The position numbers were made by a program, and so were the translations under genes. Positions 23,601 to 40,878 of a stretch of DNA of 64,000 nucleotides are shown in pieces. The notes under the pieces were generated by a model. The model ran no database searches and was not told the origin of the DNA. It worked only from the letters and a program-made list of their open reading frames with translations. The stretch is from Tiliqua scincoides (Eukaryota > Chordata > Lepidosauria > Squamata > Scincidae): assembly GCF_035046505.1 (NCBI RefSeq), contig NC_089825.1:4289063-4353062 (forward strand). The letters run 5' to 3'. Within the stretch, counting starts at the first letter, position 1. Each line of letters starts with the position of its first letter.

Positions 23601-26041
23601 CCCTGAAGAGGTCGCTGGGCCCTACTGGCAGCCCTGTCCCAACACCAGTAGCCAACACTTACTTGGAGATATATCCACTCATTCCCATTGTTTTACCCTA
23701 AAATGCTCAGGATACTCCTTGCCCCCCACTGCTCTCCCCCACCCCAACCCCAGCAAGTACAGGGACTGCTCCTTGGCTCCCACTTGTGGCACATGTCTCA
23801 AGGGGTGTGTGTGCTTGGCATGGCAGCAAACAAGTGCTGGTGAAACAAAGGGGACACGGTTCTTTTTTTCAGAGAGTGGGAATATTTGGTATCATAGAAG
23901 CCACAAGGCAGCCATCAAACGAGTCCTTCCTGCCACAACTATGTGGTCACTCCTGGTTGTGGAGACCAGCAGATGGACAGCAAAACTTTGACTGAAACAT
24001 TTTGGAGCGACAGGGATGAGTGGGGCGACCACAAGCAGACCCCGTTGACCTTCCTGACCTCTCACCCCCCCCCCAGGGCTCTGCCCAGAAATGTCGGGTA
24101 CTGGCCTTCCAGCAAGGAACTGGCTGCCACCAAGGAGTGAAGTCCTCCAGCGACAGTGGGGTGAGTCAAGATACCTCCACCAGTTCCAGGCTGGTTCAGA
24201 TGTCAAGTACTTCATCTGGGTTAGTCAGCCAAGAAAAGCAGAACTGCCCATAAGAACATAAGAAGAGCCCCGCTGGATCAGGCCAAAGGCCCATCTAGTC
24301 CAGCTTCCTGTATCTCACAGTGGCCCACCAAATGTGAGATACAGGAACAGAATTCAACCCCCAGCTTCTCCCCTCTCTGAACCATTTGTCCCACGGAAGG
24401 GACTGTTTGCCATGCTCACCTGCAGCGGGGTCAGAGGGTACAGGTACTGCTACTGCTGCCTCCTCCCCCATCTCTGCTGGGCCTCGCGGGCACCCAATGG
24501 ACAGCTCCTCATCTGGCTCCGCCTTCACCACCACCTTGTGTCCTGGGGCGACCCAGCCTGTAGCAGAAAGGAGGTGGCTGAATGCACCAAGGCTTCTTCC
24601 TACAGCATCGAGTCCACAAGGCACATCCAAGACCAGTCACCAAATAAAAATCCACTAAGCAGGATTCATGTCGAAGAGACTTCAGCCCTCCATGCCACAC
24701 ACCTCCCCTGCCCCTGAGAGAGTCTCTTCACTCGCCACCCCAGAACAATCGCTGCCAAGGTCAGCAAAACCACCTCTGAAGGAGTCAGCCATTCCCCCCA
24801 CCCAGCTCCTCCAGCTGGAGGTGCTGCTTAGGAAACACTCTGCTTAAGGGAGACTGACAGCATGCAGGGCACCTGTGCCCTCCCATAGAAGAGGTCCAGA
24901 TCACTGCTCCTCAGCCCACATCGAACAGAGGTTTGGGGACCATCGTATTTTGCACCACAGAGACAAAGTTGTACTGCCCCCAGCCCGTTTCTCCTGAGCA
25001 AAAAGCAGGTGTCTAATCAGGCACATATAATAAGGGGGGGACCCCTTCAGTGACCCCCTTCTGTGCATTGTCCAAGGAAGCAACTTAGGTATGCCAAGCA
25101 AGTGCATGCTGAGAGGGCCTCTACCACCACCATCTCATGGGCCCCTCGCCTTGCGGGGAGGATGTGGGGCAAGCAGCAAATGGGGGTGCGTGTGTGACAG
25201 ATCTCCTGTCACTGTGTCTGTAGTCTCGGAAGAAGAAGAGAAAAGTCAAGTCCATCTCCCATCCACAGGAGGAGGGGGGCACCCTAAGTGGCTGCTGCAG
25301 GGGAAGGTGGGGCCCAGCTTCTGCCACCAGATCCCTCTGCTCTCTTCCCCACACAGGGTCATGCAGAGACCACACTGGAAGGACTGCCTGGAGCTGGACT
25401 GTGGACCACAACCACCTCTAGACTGAGACCCACTGGCTGGACTCCCAACTCATCATCATCACCCTTCAGCCATAAGGGGGTGCAGGACAGCCATGCTGAC
25501 CCCTCCTCCAGCCTCCAGAGATGAGAAGCAGGACATGGGCCCTTGCTGGTTCACCCCCAGCTCTGAGGACCAGAGGAAGGTTCTGGACCCGCCAGCCGCA
25601 CTGCTCTGCGACAGTCTGTGAGAAGCCTGGCAGGCGTCTCTTCCATCAGCTGGGAACCCAACTGAAGGAAGGAGTCTCTCTGCAAGATGCTGTCAGCACT
25701 GCAAGTGCCACAGAACGCTGCTCCAGTGAGTCCAACGGCCAGCTATACAGCGCCTTAGGGTCCATGCACAGGCACTGCCATGCATGTGCACTAGAGACAA
25801 GGGTGTCCCCTCCCCACACAGAGGTTTAACTTCCAACAACCTGGTTATGTGCTCTGCAGTTTTAACAAGAGACACAAAGCACAGATCCATCCAAAAACAC
25901 GCTGTTCTGACAACACAGGACTGCTGGGACATATGTGGGTTCCCGAAGCAAAGCTCGGCCCTTTCTTCACCTTTCAGAGGTGGCCTGCAGAACAGCTGGC
26001 TGCGACTCACCAGGGCTGGTGAGTTCTAAGGCCTTGTCCAT
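17653..26041 (-). CDS. C2H2 zinc-finger protein A: three VKxEP exons plus 11 fingers
   Basis: Proposed coding exons on the minus strand: 26041-26011 (ATG, MDKALELTSP), 24557-24420, 20816-20712, 20048-19947 and 19043-17653. All are GT-AG and all internal exons are phase 1-1. The sum is 1767 nt, or 588 aa plus stop. The small exons hold VVVKAEPDEEL, EIVIKMEPEDDSF and VIVKMEPEEEEDF. The last exon carries a 75-100 residue linker, then 11 fingers of the C-x2-C-x12-H-x3-H type with mostly canonical TGEKPF or TGERPF linkers, and ends SYTDVTLGDVVDP. It is probably a nuclear DNA-binding transcription factor. The zinc-finger exon is certain. The three VKxEP exons are well supported by phase and shared motif. 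The first exon is weaker: it has a good donor and closes in phase, but lacks independent support. I found no KRAB-A box in this gene; 5' UTR exons probably reach the CpG island near 31 kb. Confidence 0.85.
17900..18760 (-). other. Eleven-finger C2H2 array of gene A
   Basis: From the N-terminal side the fingers begin FACSVCGKCFQHRGNL, FPCTECGKSFSQKGDL, FECTVCGKSFCSKQTF, YSCEECGKAFNRKANF, FVCGECGKGFCAKKTF, FGCPECGKSFSRNGDL, FACTDCGKCFSHNGEL, FACLECGKSFNRKGTL, FVCGECGKTFNLKTTL, FTCLECGKSFKYKGNL and YPCTECGAIFNQRKEL. Fingers 3 and 5 share the unusual S/AKxTF helix start, and fingers 4 and 8 share FNRK. This suggests internal duplication. Confidence 0.95.
20860..21105 (+). mobile_element. CR1-superclade LINE tail
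   Basis: It contains the K-R-R-L-D-like ttcaaaggcggctggacag, then agatgcaggatgctg, aactagatgggcct and gatgcagcagggctctt, matching the other tails. It is short, diverged and 5'-truncated, in an intron of gene A. Confidence 0.75.
21230..22045 (-). mobile_element. CR1-superclade LINE fragment, linker and RT start
   Basis: The minus strand encodes KKDFEEHMASSIKGNNKSCF and YVRSTKPAREAVGSL (21850-21950), the segment between endonuclease and RT in CR1-like LINEs. Further on come EVKREDISGIMDKSKINMSP and GPDGIQSRVLQESK (21500-21605), the RT start. A short MITE-like piece interrupts it at about 21605-21700. Confidence 0.78.
21605..21705. mobile_element. Short MITE fragment (CCCAATCCTA-type family)
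   Basis: The sequence cacaatcctatgcatgccta, then cagaagcaagtcccatt and caatggggtttactcacagg, resembles the element at 33841-33928. It interrupts the LINE frame described at 21230-22045, so it is the younger insertion. Confidence 0.5.
22100..24240. other. Intron of gene A, nothing further recognised
   Basis: The open frames here lack motifs or splice support. The only notable item is a C run near 24066. Confidence 0.4.
24247..24350 (-). mobile_element. CR1-superclade LINE tail
   Basis: It is the reverse complement of the common 3' end, reading cataagaacataagaagagc, cccgctggatcaggcc, then catctagtccagcttcctgt and gtggcccaccaaatg. It is very short and severely 5'-truncated. Confidence 0.8.
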
Positions 26042-27129
26042 CTCTTCCAGGAAGACACTGCCACAGGACACTCTTTGGCTTGCTCCTCTTCAATGACTGC
26101 CTGGGGTCTCACACCTCCACAACCTGCCCAGGAAGGGGAGAAGGGAAGAGTCACAGGCTGGAAGGGCCAACCAGGGCAGCCGCCACCAGCATGTGCCCTG
26201 GCAGAGAGCAAGTTTGCAAGAAGCGTGGAGCCCGAAACAATGTTTTGTTCTGGAAGCGAGCTCTGGCCAGAACCGGGCGACCATGTGGAGCTCCTCATTG
26301 TATGGACTCACCATGTGATCAGAGGCACATCCGCTGGGCAGTTTTTCTCAACAGGAGCAGTTGGTGCGTTTAGGGCTGTGGCCTCAATGAGCAGCAATGC
26401 GCTTGCCTCGCACACGCGCATCAGCACTTTCCCCATCTTATTTTACGTTCCGGCTACTGCGCTTTCACAGTATGCTGTGCCTGCTGCAAGGCAAGGCACC
26501 CACTGAAGATGGCACAACGTACTGGAAGGTCTGAGAAGCACTGGCACCCGGGGCTCACGGGTGGGGCACATCCCAGCGAGGCATCACTCGCCTCCACCAG
26601 GCAGCCCCCAGGAGCTCTGCAATGACTCTCCAGGTGGTACTCATGGCAACTGTAGTGGTGGCGGCGGCAGCAGGAATCCTCCTGATGACATCCAAGGTGC
26701 ACTCAGGGCTCACAGGAAGAGGTTCCGTCTTGGCTCACCACCTCTTCAGCAGCCCAAACCTGTCCCATTGCAAAGCTGCATTCCTACAAGGAGGGAAAAG
26801 CCAGGAAGTCATCAGCCCTGGGCCAGTGACTGGGGTCAATCTGCACTGATAGCCATGAAAAGCAAGCCACAGAGCTGCGGTGCTTCTAGCACCTCATCCC
26901 AGGCACTCGGCAGCAACTGTCCAGCAAAAGCCAGGAGCAGCCACAACTGTGAGCTTTTCACAGCCTCACTTCCTTAGCAAAAAAGCTGACGTGCCCAACT
27001 CTGACCACCTGGGGTGGGGGGTCACATGCACCCCACTGCAATGCCTTAGGCAACCCGGCACTGGGGTAAGGTTTAGAATAAGAGCAACCCTGCAAAATGG
27101 ACTTTTATTAGCAAAAATAAAGAGTTCTC

Positions 27130-27365
27130 AGAACTCTTACCGCAAGGCCTCTGCCCCAGCAGGACTCCACACACAAACATCCAAGCGGAGCCTCTGCCGC
27201 ACCACCCTGACAGGGTGAACAAGGATGATGCACCTCATGCGGGTTAGAACAGGAGGCAGGGAATTCCTCACTGACACCCGTTGGTGCTGCAGGCCTGCCT
27301 CACGCCCCACCTGCAAATACTGCCCCTTCAGGATTGTCAAATGTGCCTTTGCTACAACTCCACTG
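27130..27365 (+). repeat. Interspersed repeat, copy 1 of an inverted pair
   Basis: The blocks ggcctctgccccagcaggac, then ttcaggattgtcaaatgtgc and ctttgct, match the reverse complement of 29245-29470. The copies are clearly diverged. The family is unknown to me. Confidence 0.6.
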
Positions 27366-29244
27366 CCCAATTGCCCCTTCCTTTGGCACCAGCTGAGAGC
27401 AGGGAGAGGCTGACAAATGCTGCAGGCGTCAGCTGTTGCCACTGTAGGCCACACACGCAGCTGGAGTCCTCTGCAGGACTGCAGCACTGCCACCTGGGGA
27501 AGCAGTCGGGGTCCTCAGCTGGGCTTGAACTTCTCCTGTCTGGCTCTCAGCCAGCATCTCTGTGCAGTGGGCCCCCAGCAACCTGCTCTGTCTAGGCACT
27601 TGCTGGCAAAAAGGTTCCTTCCAGCTGGGGGGATAGGCATCCTTGGCCTAGAGAGACTTGGGCACTTATTTCATATGGCTGTGCACACACAAGGGAGAAG
27701 GCTCCTCTCTGTTGCTCTGCTGTGGTCCAAGCTCTGTGGTGGGGCTTTGAGCAGTTCTCTGCCTCCATCACGGCAGCTCCTGAAGGGGGTTGGGGTTCTG
27801 TGGCATGTGCAGGTTAGTTATGGGGCATTTTGCCATGGTGGGCAATGGTGATCACTGCTGTGGTACTCACTGCTGGGGGCACCCATGACCAACACATACT
27901 TCACATACCCTTACAGATGCATGATTGAAAGGTGGCCAACCAAGATTTTTTCAAATAGCTCCCTCGGGCTGTTTAAATACCTTTATTGTTTGGAAGGTAA
28001 ATAGCCCACAATGGCATTAAAAGTCCAAAAGCTCTTCCTAACAGCTGATCAAACCCAAGGCTGCAAGGAGCAGAGATGCCTCGCCTGTCCCCTTGAGGCA
28101 GGCAGACTCAGAAGCAGCAGGGCCTCACCCTGCTAACCCCAGGCAAAGGGGAGGCATTGCTTTTGGCACAGAGGCAGTGGGAGAAAGCGGCATCACCGCT
28201 GTGCTCCATGCACACTGCTCAGTCCACTGCATGGTGAGGGCAGACAGGCTGCTCGAGTAACATGCACCCAGGCTGCAAGTTCTGTAACAGCTGGTGCTTT
28301 TCTGATGGGCAATTCAGGCTGCACTGTCTTCATTACTTTCTGCTAACATACAAGTTATTTTAGGTTTAAATTTGGTAGGGCAACTATAGTCCCACGCACA
28401 ATTCTGGCAGACCTTCGGTACTGTGCCCTGTGGTGCGTTATTGACTGTGCCCACTAAAGCACAAATATGTATTTAAGCAAATACCGTAGAACCATAAATC
28501 CCTTCAAACAGAATAGTAAACAGTGAAACAGAAAATTAAAGTTATAGAAATCCAAACTATTAATTCCCCATCATCAGTCTCAAGCATGGCTTTTCTGACT
28601 CAGTCCAATTCCAGAAAAAGCAAAGAATAGATGCATGAATATACAGAAAACCGTGCAATTGAGGGGGAGAACAAGAGAAATGAGGGCTCAGGCAACTCCA
28701 CATCAGAGTAGCAAATCCTAGGAAACACCTGGGTGCCCCTCTTCTCACTCCTGCACAGAGGCAGCCGACACAAGGGATAACTAGGGTGGAGAGAAAGGAT
28801 CCCTGCCTACTAGCATAGAGACAATGTGATCAGGTCAGTGTATTTATCGCACACCACCTTGGAGTGGAAGCATCCAAGACACAAAAGCGCAAGGGGTGCT
28901 CTGTGCCTCTGTGCACATTACCCAACAGCAGCTGTCAGTGAGGTCTGGCAGCACCAGCTGGTTCACTGCCTGTCATGGAGGCTGCAAAGCAGCAGGGGCC
29001 TGCCTGGAAGAAGCAGGCCAGCAGCCCCACAGGAGAGCACACTGGCCACTGCCCTGGGAGAGGGAGCCCTGAAACACAGTGTATTGCTTCCCCCTCCTAT
29101 GGGGGGGGGGGGAATGAAGGCTCCTGAGGAGCTCTGAGAGAAGTGAATGCCCAGCCCCCAAGCAACGCTGTGGCATTGTGCCTGTGATTTCGCAAGGCAG
29201 ACGCTCACAGCTCTCAGAGGGTGCAAAAGGAAGAAAGGATCAGG

Positions 29245-29470
29245 ACTGAGGGTTCGTGCAAAGGCACACCTGGCAATACTGAAGGGTCATTGCTTCGGGG
29301 CTGGAATAGAAGTCGGGTATGCAATGCCAGTACAGTGTGCCATGGGATTTCCCCCATACAAGCCTACCTGCACACCTTTGCTCCCCCGTTGGTGTGAGGT
29401 TCCTCTTGGGCGTTTGTTTGGGAGTCCTCCAGGGGCAGAGGCCCTAAAGCAAGAATCCTGAGAAGACAAG
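29245..29470 (-). repeat. Interspersed repeat, copy 2 of an inverted pair
   Basis: Reverse-complement counterpart of 27130-27365; cgtgcaaaggcacacctggc pairs with the right end of copy 1, and gaggccct pairs with its left end. Confidence 0.6.
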
Positions 29471-30359
29471 TGTGAATCTTAGCTTGCTGTAGGTGTTGTG
29501 AGGGCAGGCAGTTTGTGTCAACTGCACTTTCTCCACAGTGCCACTAACGCCACCCCCTGTGCGCACCCCAAATGTGGATGATGTGAGGCCAAATAGGCAC
29601 AGCTTCACCTGCAAGCTCATCCTCTCAGTCTTGCTCTTTCCAGCAGGGGTTCAGGGTCAGGGCTGCTGCATTGCCATAGGTTACAGACCACACTTGGTGA
29701 TGCTCTGCTGCAGGAAAGTGGGCAGGACAGGTCAGTGCTAGGAGATTGCCTGATCTGTTCCCATGGCCTCCTCCACTCCCATGACAGTTCTATCTTTGGT
29801 GTTGGGCTTGCCAACATTTGGGACATTTCTGTTGTCCAGAGGGGATTCCGGGTCTCATAGGACAACTTTGCCTCACCAGCTGCATCTGTGCCAGCATGAG
29901 ACACCCATTGGAAAGGCATTGCACTGGCATCCATGGCACATTTGTCAGTGACACTGGAGCTAGAAGGGTAGGGTGGTCATTGTCCTGGCAATGCTATCTG
30001 CCTCCAGGGGCATAAGCAATGCCCTCAACACATCTGTCAGTGGCACTGGAGCCACAAGGCACTCCCTTCTCCTTGGAAGGAATTCCTCCCACCCAACAGC
30101 ACTCATCCAGCTGCTGCATTCAGGCACTTTCTGGGCCCTGCCGCACATCAGGACTTCTGCCTGGCAGAGTTTGTGCACCATGAATGCCTCGCAGGGCCAG
30201 GAGCAGAGGAAGGTGGTGGAAGGCGAAGGGTGCACCAGCTGGGTGCAGCCACATGGCCACCCGCTCTGCCACCGCAGCACTCGGCAGAGGGCGTGTGCCT
30301 GAGAAGGGCCTGGTCGAGGTGGGGCCAGGACCGCACCTCGCCAGCGCAGCCCCCAGGCG

Positions 30360-31480
30360 GGTTCATCCACAGGCACCTCTAGCGGGAGGCCGAGGGCTCA
30401 GGGCAGAGGGGCTGCCCGTGTCCGGGGGGGCCAGGGCGGGTGCAGCCGAGAACGTCGCCCTGACGGACTCCAAAGCCGGCAGCTGTGTGCGGAGCCCTCG
30501 CAGGCAGGCGCCCAGGGCGAGGGGGGACCCTGCCGGGCCCGGGCAGGAGCCTCCGCCGCAGGAGGGCCGCTCCGCAGTGCCGCAGCCGCCCCGCTCAGGC
30601 AGGTGGAGGCGCCTCGGGCAGCCTCGGCCGGCGATCAGCGGGGCCGCCACCCGCACCGGCCCTCGGGGGCGCCCCCCGCCCCGGAGGAGGTGAAGCCAGC
30701 CAGCCAAGCCCTCCCCTCCCCGCACCCTGGAGCGGGGCAGCGTCGCCCCTCAGGTGCCGAGGGAGAGGGAGCCCGCCCGCGAGACGTCCTTGCCGGGCAG
30801 GGCTGAGCCCAACCGGGCCGGGGAGGCCGGTCGCCGCCCCGCCCTGCCCGCCGCTGCCCCGCCTCTCGGGGGGCGCCTACCGGGACGGGACCGTGGCCAC
30901 AGAGACCGGCCTGCCTGCCTGCCTGCCGCCGGCCCCCCCGGCCAGGCACGAAGCCGGCAGCCGCGGGCGGGCTCGTCCCCAAGCCCGCGCCCGAAGGAAG
31001 CCCGCCCGCGGCTCCAGGCCAGGAGGCAGGCCGCGGGCGGGGTGCCCCGAGAAGAGGAACCCACCTGGCCGGGCGGATGCGGGAGGCGCAGCCCGCTCCA
31101 TCGCCCTCCGCCGGGCCTGCACGAGCCTGGAGGAGGCGCCTGCCTTTGTGGTGGGCACGGAAAGACTACAGCTCCCAGCAGCCCCGGGAGCGAGGGGCGC
31201 GGGCTGCTGTTGCCCCGCCCCCAGGCGCAGGTCGTGCCCCTCCCCTCCGCTCGCCTGCGTCGACCACTAGGCGCCGCTGCCTCCAAGCCGCTGGTCTCTT
31301 CGGAGGGGGCGGGGCTGCCGCCTGCGGAGGCTCCGACGTGACCTGCCCAGACCCGTCGCGCCAGCCCGGCTCGCCAGGGGTGCAGCGCGTCCCCCTGTGC
31401 CCGGCGGTGCCGGGGACGTGCGGCGGGCGGGAGCAGGTGAGGCAGAGCCTCCGAGCGCCGCCACCGCAGCCTGAGCGAGC
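30360..31480. promoter_or_regulatory. CpG island, likely promoter of zinc-finger gene A
   Basis: Dense CG dinucleotides begin abruptly near 30.2 kb and fade near 31.6 kb. A ZNF143-type site, ACTACAGCTCCCAGCAGCC, lies at 31165-31183. The island is upstream of gene A on the minus strand. No coding first exon is claimed here: the long frames on both strands are a side effect of the low stop-codon density. Confidence 0.6.
31165..31183 (+). promoter_or_regulatory. ZNF143-like promoter element in the CpG island
   Basis: ACTACAGCTCCCAGCAGCC resembles the ACTACAATTCCCAGMATGC motif found in many CpG-island promoters. Confidence 0.45.
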
Positions 31481-31668
31481 CCCACTGACTTCTGAGTAGA
31501 CGTGCACCGCAGTGGGCTGCCAGCCCCGGGACTCCGAGGGAGGCTCTGCCTCGCCCGCCTCCCACCCGCCACGCGTCCTCCCAGGGCACCAGCGGGGCGA
31601 GGAAGGGCTTCAGCGGGGCGATCTCGGCCGGTCCCAGGCGTCATGGCAGCCCCGCAGACCGGCCAGCC

Positions 31669-31877
31669 CAGTGATTTCCAACCTTTTTGGCACACTGACA
31701 AGGCACTAAAGTGGTCAGGCCACCACCAGGTTGTTGACAAGGCACACCATGCTGCCAGCGGGGGCTCGCATCTCCCATTGCCCCTATTAATAAATGACCT
31801 TCCCCCAAATTCCTGTGACACACCTGAGGACCACTCGCAGCACACCAGTGTGCCACGGCAGTGGTTGAAAATGGCTG
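31669..31877. mobile_element. hAT-like MITE, 209 bp (copy 1)
   Basis: The ends are CAGTGATTTCCAACC and the complement of GTTGAAAATGGCTG. The flanking 8-mers ggccagcc (31661-31668) and agccagcc (31878-31885) match at 7 of 8. The internal segments cattgcccctattaataa and gcacaccagtgtgccac match the element at 51466-51694. Confidence 0.85.
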
Positions 31878-32513
31878 AGCCAGCCCCTTCTGGGGATGCC
31901 ACAGTAGTCGCCTGGGCCAAGTAGGGCTGGACTGGACACCCTCCTGGGACTCTTCCAGCCCTTCATGTTCTGTTTCCGCACAACCAGAATCCCCTACAAT
32001 GCTGGTCCCGGTGGTAGCTGGAGAGGGCAGAGCGCTCAGTGTGGCAGGGAGGTGCGAGCAGCCCTCCCCTTTGCAGCCATTCCCTGTGGGGGGGGGGAAT
32101 GGGGGTCCACTTACGTATGTACTTTATTTCTGTGCTGTGTGTTGGTGCTTGGAGAAATCCCAGAAATTTGAGCCCACTCATTCATTCATCCAAGTTCCAT
32201 CTCTAATGTAGGCATTTAACTTTTTTTCCCAGCCCTCAACACTGCCAGATATTTGATGTGGCCCTTTGGCCAAAAAGCATAGAGGCCTTGCTCAAAAGCG
32301 TTGTCAATATTCCTGCAAAGCAAGGAAGGTTGAGAGGAACCAGCAGACCCCTGGCTCTCAGAGGTTGCATAACCACCATTCAGTTGAAACCACGGAAGAG
32401 CCATGGGGGGAGATAAAGGGTGATGCAGAGATCACAAGGGGAGAGCCCTGCAGGCCAGGAGTGCTGAGACTGGAGGACACAGAACACACCCAGACTGGAG
32501 CCTGCTATTTACC

Positions 32514-32519
32514 TTTATT
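32514..32519 (-). terminator. Candidate poly-A signal of zinc-finger gene B
   Basis: AATAAA on the minus strand about 85 nt after the stop codon, giving a short 3' UTR. Confidence 0.5.
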
Positions 32520-32603
32520 TTGAAGACAGCAGCTGGGCAAGCACACACCTCCCCCACACACGCCCCAAAAGGTCCCATGGCTATTGGGGGGGGTCACAAC
32601 ATG

Positions 32604-38318
<5,715 letters not shown>

Positions 38319-39179
38319 TCAGGTGCAAGGGTGCAATGGTGGCAGGGGGCTGCTGGCCTTCCTGTCCTGCTGGTGGGCTTCCCATTGGGGCACCTGATGG
38401 GCCATTATGGGAAGCAGCCAAATGTTGGACGAGGCCCCCCCTGCCTGATCCAGTAGCCAGGCTCTTGTGTTCTTACTCTGCACTAGTTGCAGGCAACGCG
38501 GCATTAAGAGTCCATTACCCAAAGTCATCACCATCCTGGTGATGGAAGTCCCAGACCTGGAAGACTGTGGGATTGGACCCCCCCCCCCAATCAGCCAGAA
38601 TGTGGGGACTGGTGGAAGATCAGGCCACTGTTCTATCACCTCCCCATGGATCTCTGGAAGCCGCTGGGCCTGAAGTCAGTCAAACAAAACATGTCAGTGT
38701 CAAACATGCCAGAGCTCTGTGGGACCTTGTGGCAAGCAAAAGCTACACTGGGGCACCGCACAACCAGCAGATGCCCAATGCCTGGCGCTGGGCTCTCAAA
38801 GTGACCCACTAGCAATTGTGTGCCATACTAGGAGCTCTGTGGCTGACGCTTACTGCACCCCTCCTGGCTCTTCAGTTCTCCTTTTCCTTCTCAGAGTGAT
38901 CTACCTGGCCACACGTTCCCGTGTCTGTCTGTCTCTCTGTTCAAGAGATAATAAAGAAGAGAGCGGGTCTTTGAGCATGTGCAGAGGGGCTTCCCACTGC
39001 TATCTCCACAGCCTGTCCTGCATCCCTGAGATGAGGAGGGGGCTTGGGGGTGGTTTTGGCACCATTTCTGGGGGGCTTTCCTGCTCCGCACCTCTTCCCC
39101 AGACGATCCTCTATGGAAGGGTCAGGCAGTCGGCTTGCCACACCTCGCCCACTGCCAAAGGGGCGGAAGAGCCCTGCAG

Positions 39180-40210
39180 TTGGCGACAGGGCACAGCGGG
39201 GCAGGCAGGCAGCCTACGCCCCCCCCCCCGAGATAGCCCTGCGAGACTTCCAGCGCGAGTGGACCGGGGAGCGAAGCCCTCGAAGCGCCCCCTCGGCCCA
39301 GGCATGTGCCTTTGTGCCATCCCCACAGCCGCTTCCCGGGAAACCCGGCTCCAGGGGCGGCTCCGCCTGCCGCCGCTGCACCCAGTCCTGGTTCCGCGGG
39401 CCCCCCCCCCGCCCTAGGGGCGTGCAGGCGCTCGGAGCGCTGACGGGCGGACGAAGGCGGCCGGCCGGCACGGGGCAGTGCCGGTGCCCGGGGCCTCCTC
39501 CCGTCCCCTCTGGAGCCGGCCTCGCAGCGGGCGGGCCTGGCAGCTCTCCCACGCGCGGTACCTGGCGCGGCCGACCGGAGCAGGCCCCGGGGGGAGCGGC
39601 GGCGCCCTCGGCAGCTAGGGCTCCAGCATGGGCGACCTCATCGGCGGGCTCTCTGGCGGGCGGGGGCTCAACCGCTGCTCGGGGAGTCGGGCGCGCGCAG
39701 CCCCGCAGCCGGGACGAGCCGGGCGCGCGGCCGCCCCAGCCCGCCTCCCGAGGAGGCCCTGCCGAGCCCCGCGGAGCCTCCCGCGCACAGGCGGGCAAGG
39801 GCCGCCCGCACGCCCCCCACCGGCGAGGCCACCGCGACCGCCAGCTCGCTGGCACGCCGCACCCGCGCGAAAGCCTCCGCCGGCAGCCCGCTCCAGCACC
39901 GGCCTCTTCCCCGCGGCGGGGAGAGCCTCGGCCCGGCGCTTGGCGGCCTCCCCGATGCTGCGAGCGAGTCTCCGCCTCCGCGGCGCCCCCGCGCCCTTGG
40001 CACTCCTCGGGCCGGGCAGCAGACGGCGGAGGCGTGCCGGCCCTGCAGGCCTCGTCGGGGCAAAGTCCGTCCCGGGTCGCGAGCAGGGGAGTCCCACCTG
40101 GTCCGAGGCCCTCCGGTCCATGCGCCGCGCCGCGCCGAGGCTGCTGCCCGGAGTCGCCGCCTTGGATCTCCGCCCCCGCCCACCCTGGCACGGCGCTTCC
40201 AGCAGCGCCG
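39180..40210. promoter_or_regulatory. CpG island, likely promoter of zinc-finger gene B
   Basis: A GC-rich, CG-dense block just upstream of the KRAB exon on the minus strand. The missing first coding exon of gene B probably lies here, but I could not choose between several open frames. A solo LTR is inserted 145 bp beyond its upstream edge. Confidence 0.65.
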
Positions 40211-40355
40211 TCCCGTCAGGGCATCTCTGGGAGGAAACTCAGCTGGGAGGTGGAGCTGCCACCGGCACTTCGTTTGCCTCCGGACAGGTTGCCGATCGCT
40301 CCTCCCTGGGCCCTGACCAGCTCCCGCCTGCCCCGGAGCGCGCAGAGGCTGTGGG

Positions 40356-40878
40356 TGTTGGAGGAATCTTAAAAAATTGGCTTCCTCTTTAGGGGGGAAG
40401 CAGAGTAACTTCAGCAGCAGACCCCCCCTCTTGCTGGGAATCAACCCCAGGGAAGCTCCCATACCTGGCTGACTGCTAATTAATAAAAGACAAACGACAA
40501 TGGCTGGTTGAAGTTACAAAAGAAGTCATTTACTCACGGTTCCATAGAAGCATGTTTACAGCATCTGATTATGATCAGAGGTTACACTAAACTTGAGACA
40601 ACAAGGCCCTGGAGCTGCCTTGACCTGCATGCCATGTGGTCAAGATGGTGTTGCCAGCAGAGCCCTGCTGTGACCCATCATGTCAGGTCAGAGTTCAGTG
40701 AGGAAGAGAGGGCATGCACTGAGTAGAAGGGAAGGTTATAGTGTCTGGGCCACACCCCCACATAGGTCATCCAAAGGGGACAGGTAAAGTGTAGGGTCAC
40801 TGGGCCATGGCTTAACCCTTTCAGGACAGTATCCTGCCACCTCTGGACAGCAGATGGGAGTTGCACCAAACTCCAACA
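40356..40878. mobile_element. Solo LTR (fossil), copy 1, 523 bp
   Basis: It begins TGTTGGAGGAA and ends ACTCCAACA, with inverted TGTTGGAG termini. An exact 5-bp duplication GTGGG flanks it (40351-40355 and 40879-40883). It matches the copy at 42941-43360 over most of its length. An LTR retrotransposon or retrovirus-like family is likely; its class cannot be told from an LTR alone. There is no internal region. Divergence and length difference between the two copies argue against a very recent origin. Confidence 0.88.

Larger units (their letters stand above)
26045..30150. other. Long 5' intron or upstream region of gene A
   Basis: No coding exon could be supported here, although 5' UTR exons are expected. 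It holds an inverted pair of repeats (27130-27365 and 29245-29470) and a 12-base G run (29101-29112). Confidence 0.4.

Noticed and set aside
26622-26849. Small + strand frame with a hydrophobic N-terminus
   Set aside because: No homology recognised, no splice or promoter context; likely chance.
39044-40462. Several 160-440 codon frames on both strands in the CpG island
   Set aside because: They are low-complexity R/A/P/G-rich frames caused by few stop codons in GC-rich DNA. The true first exon of gene B may be here, but I could not pick it.
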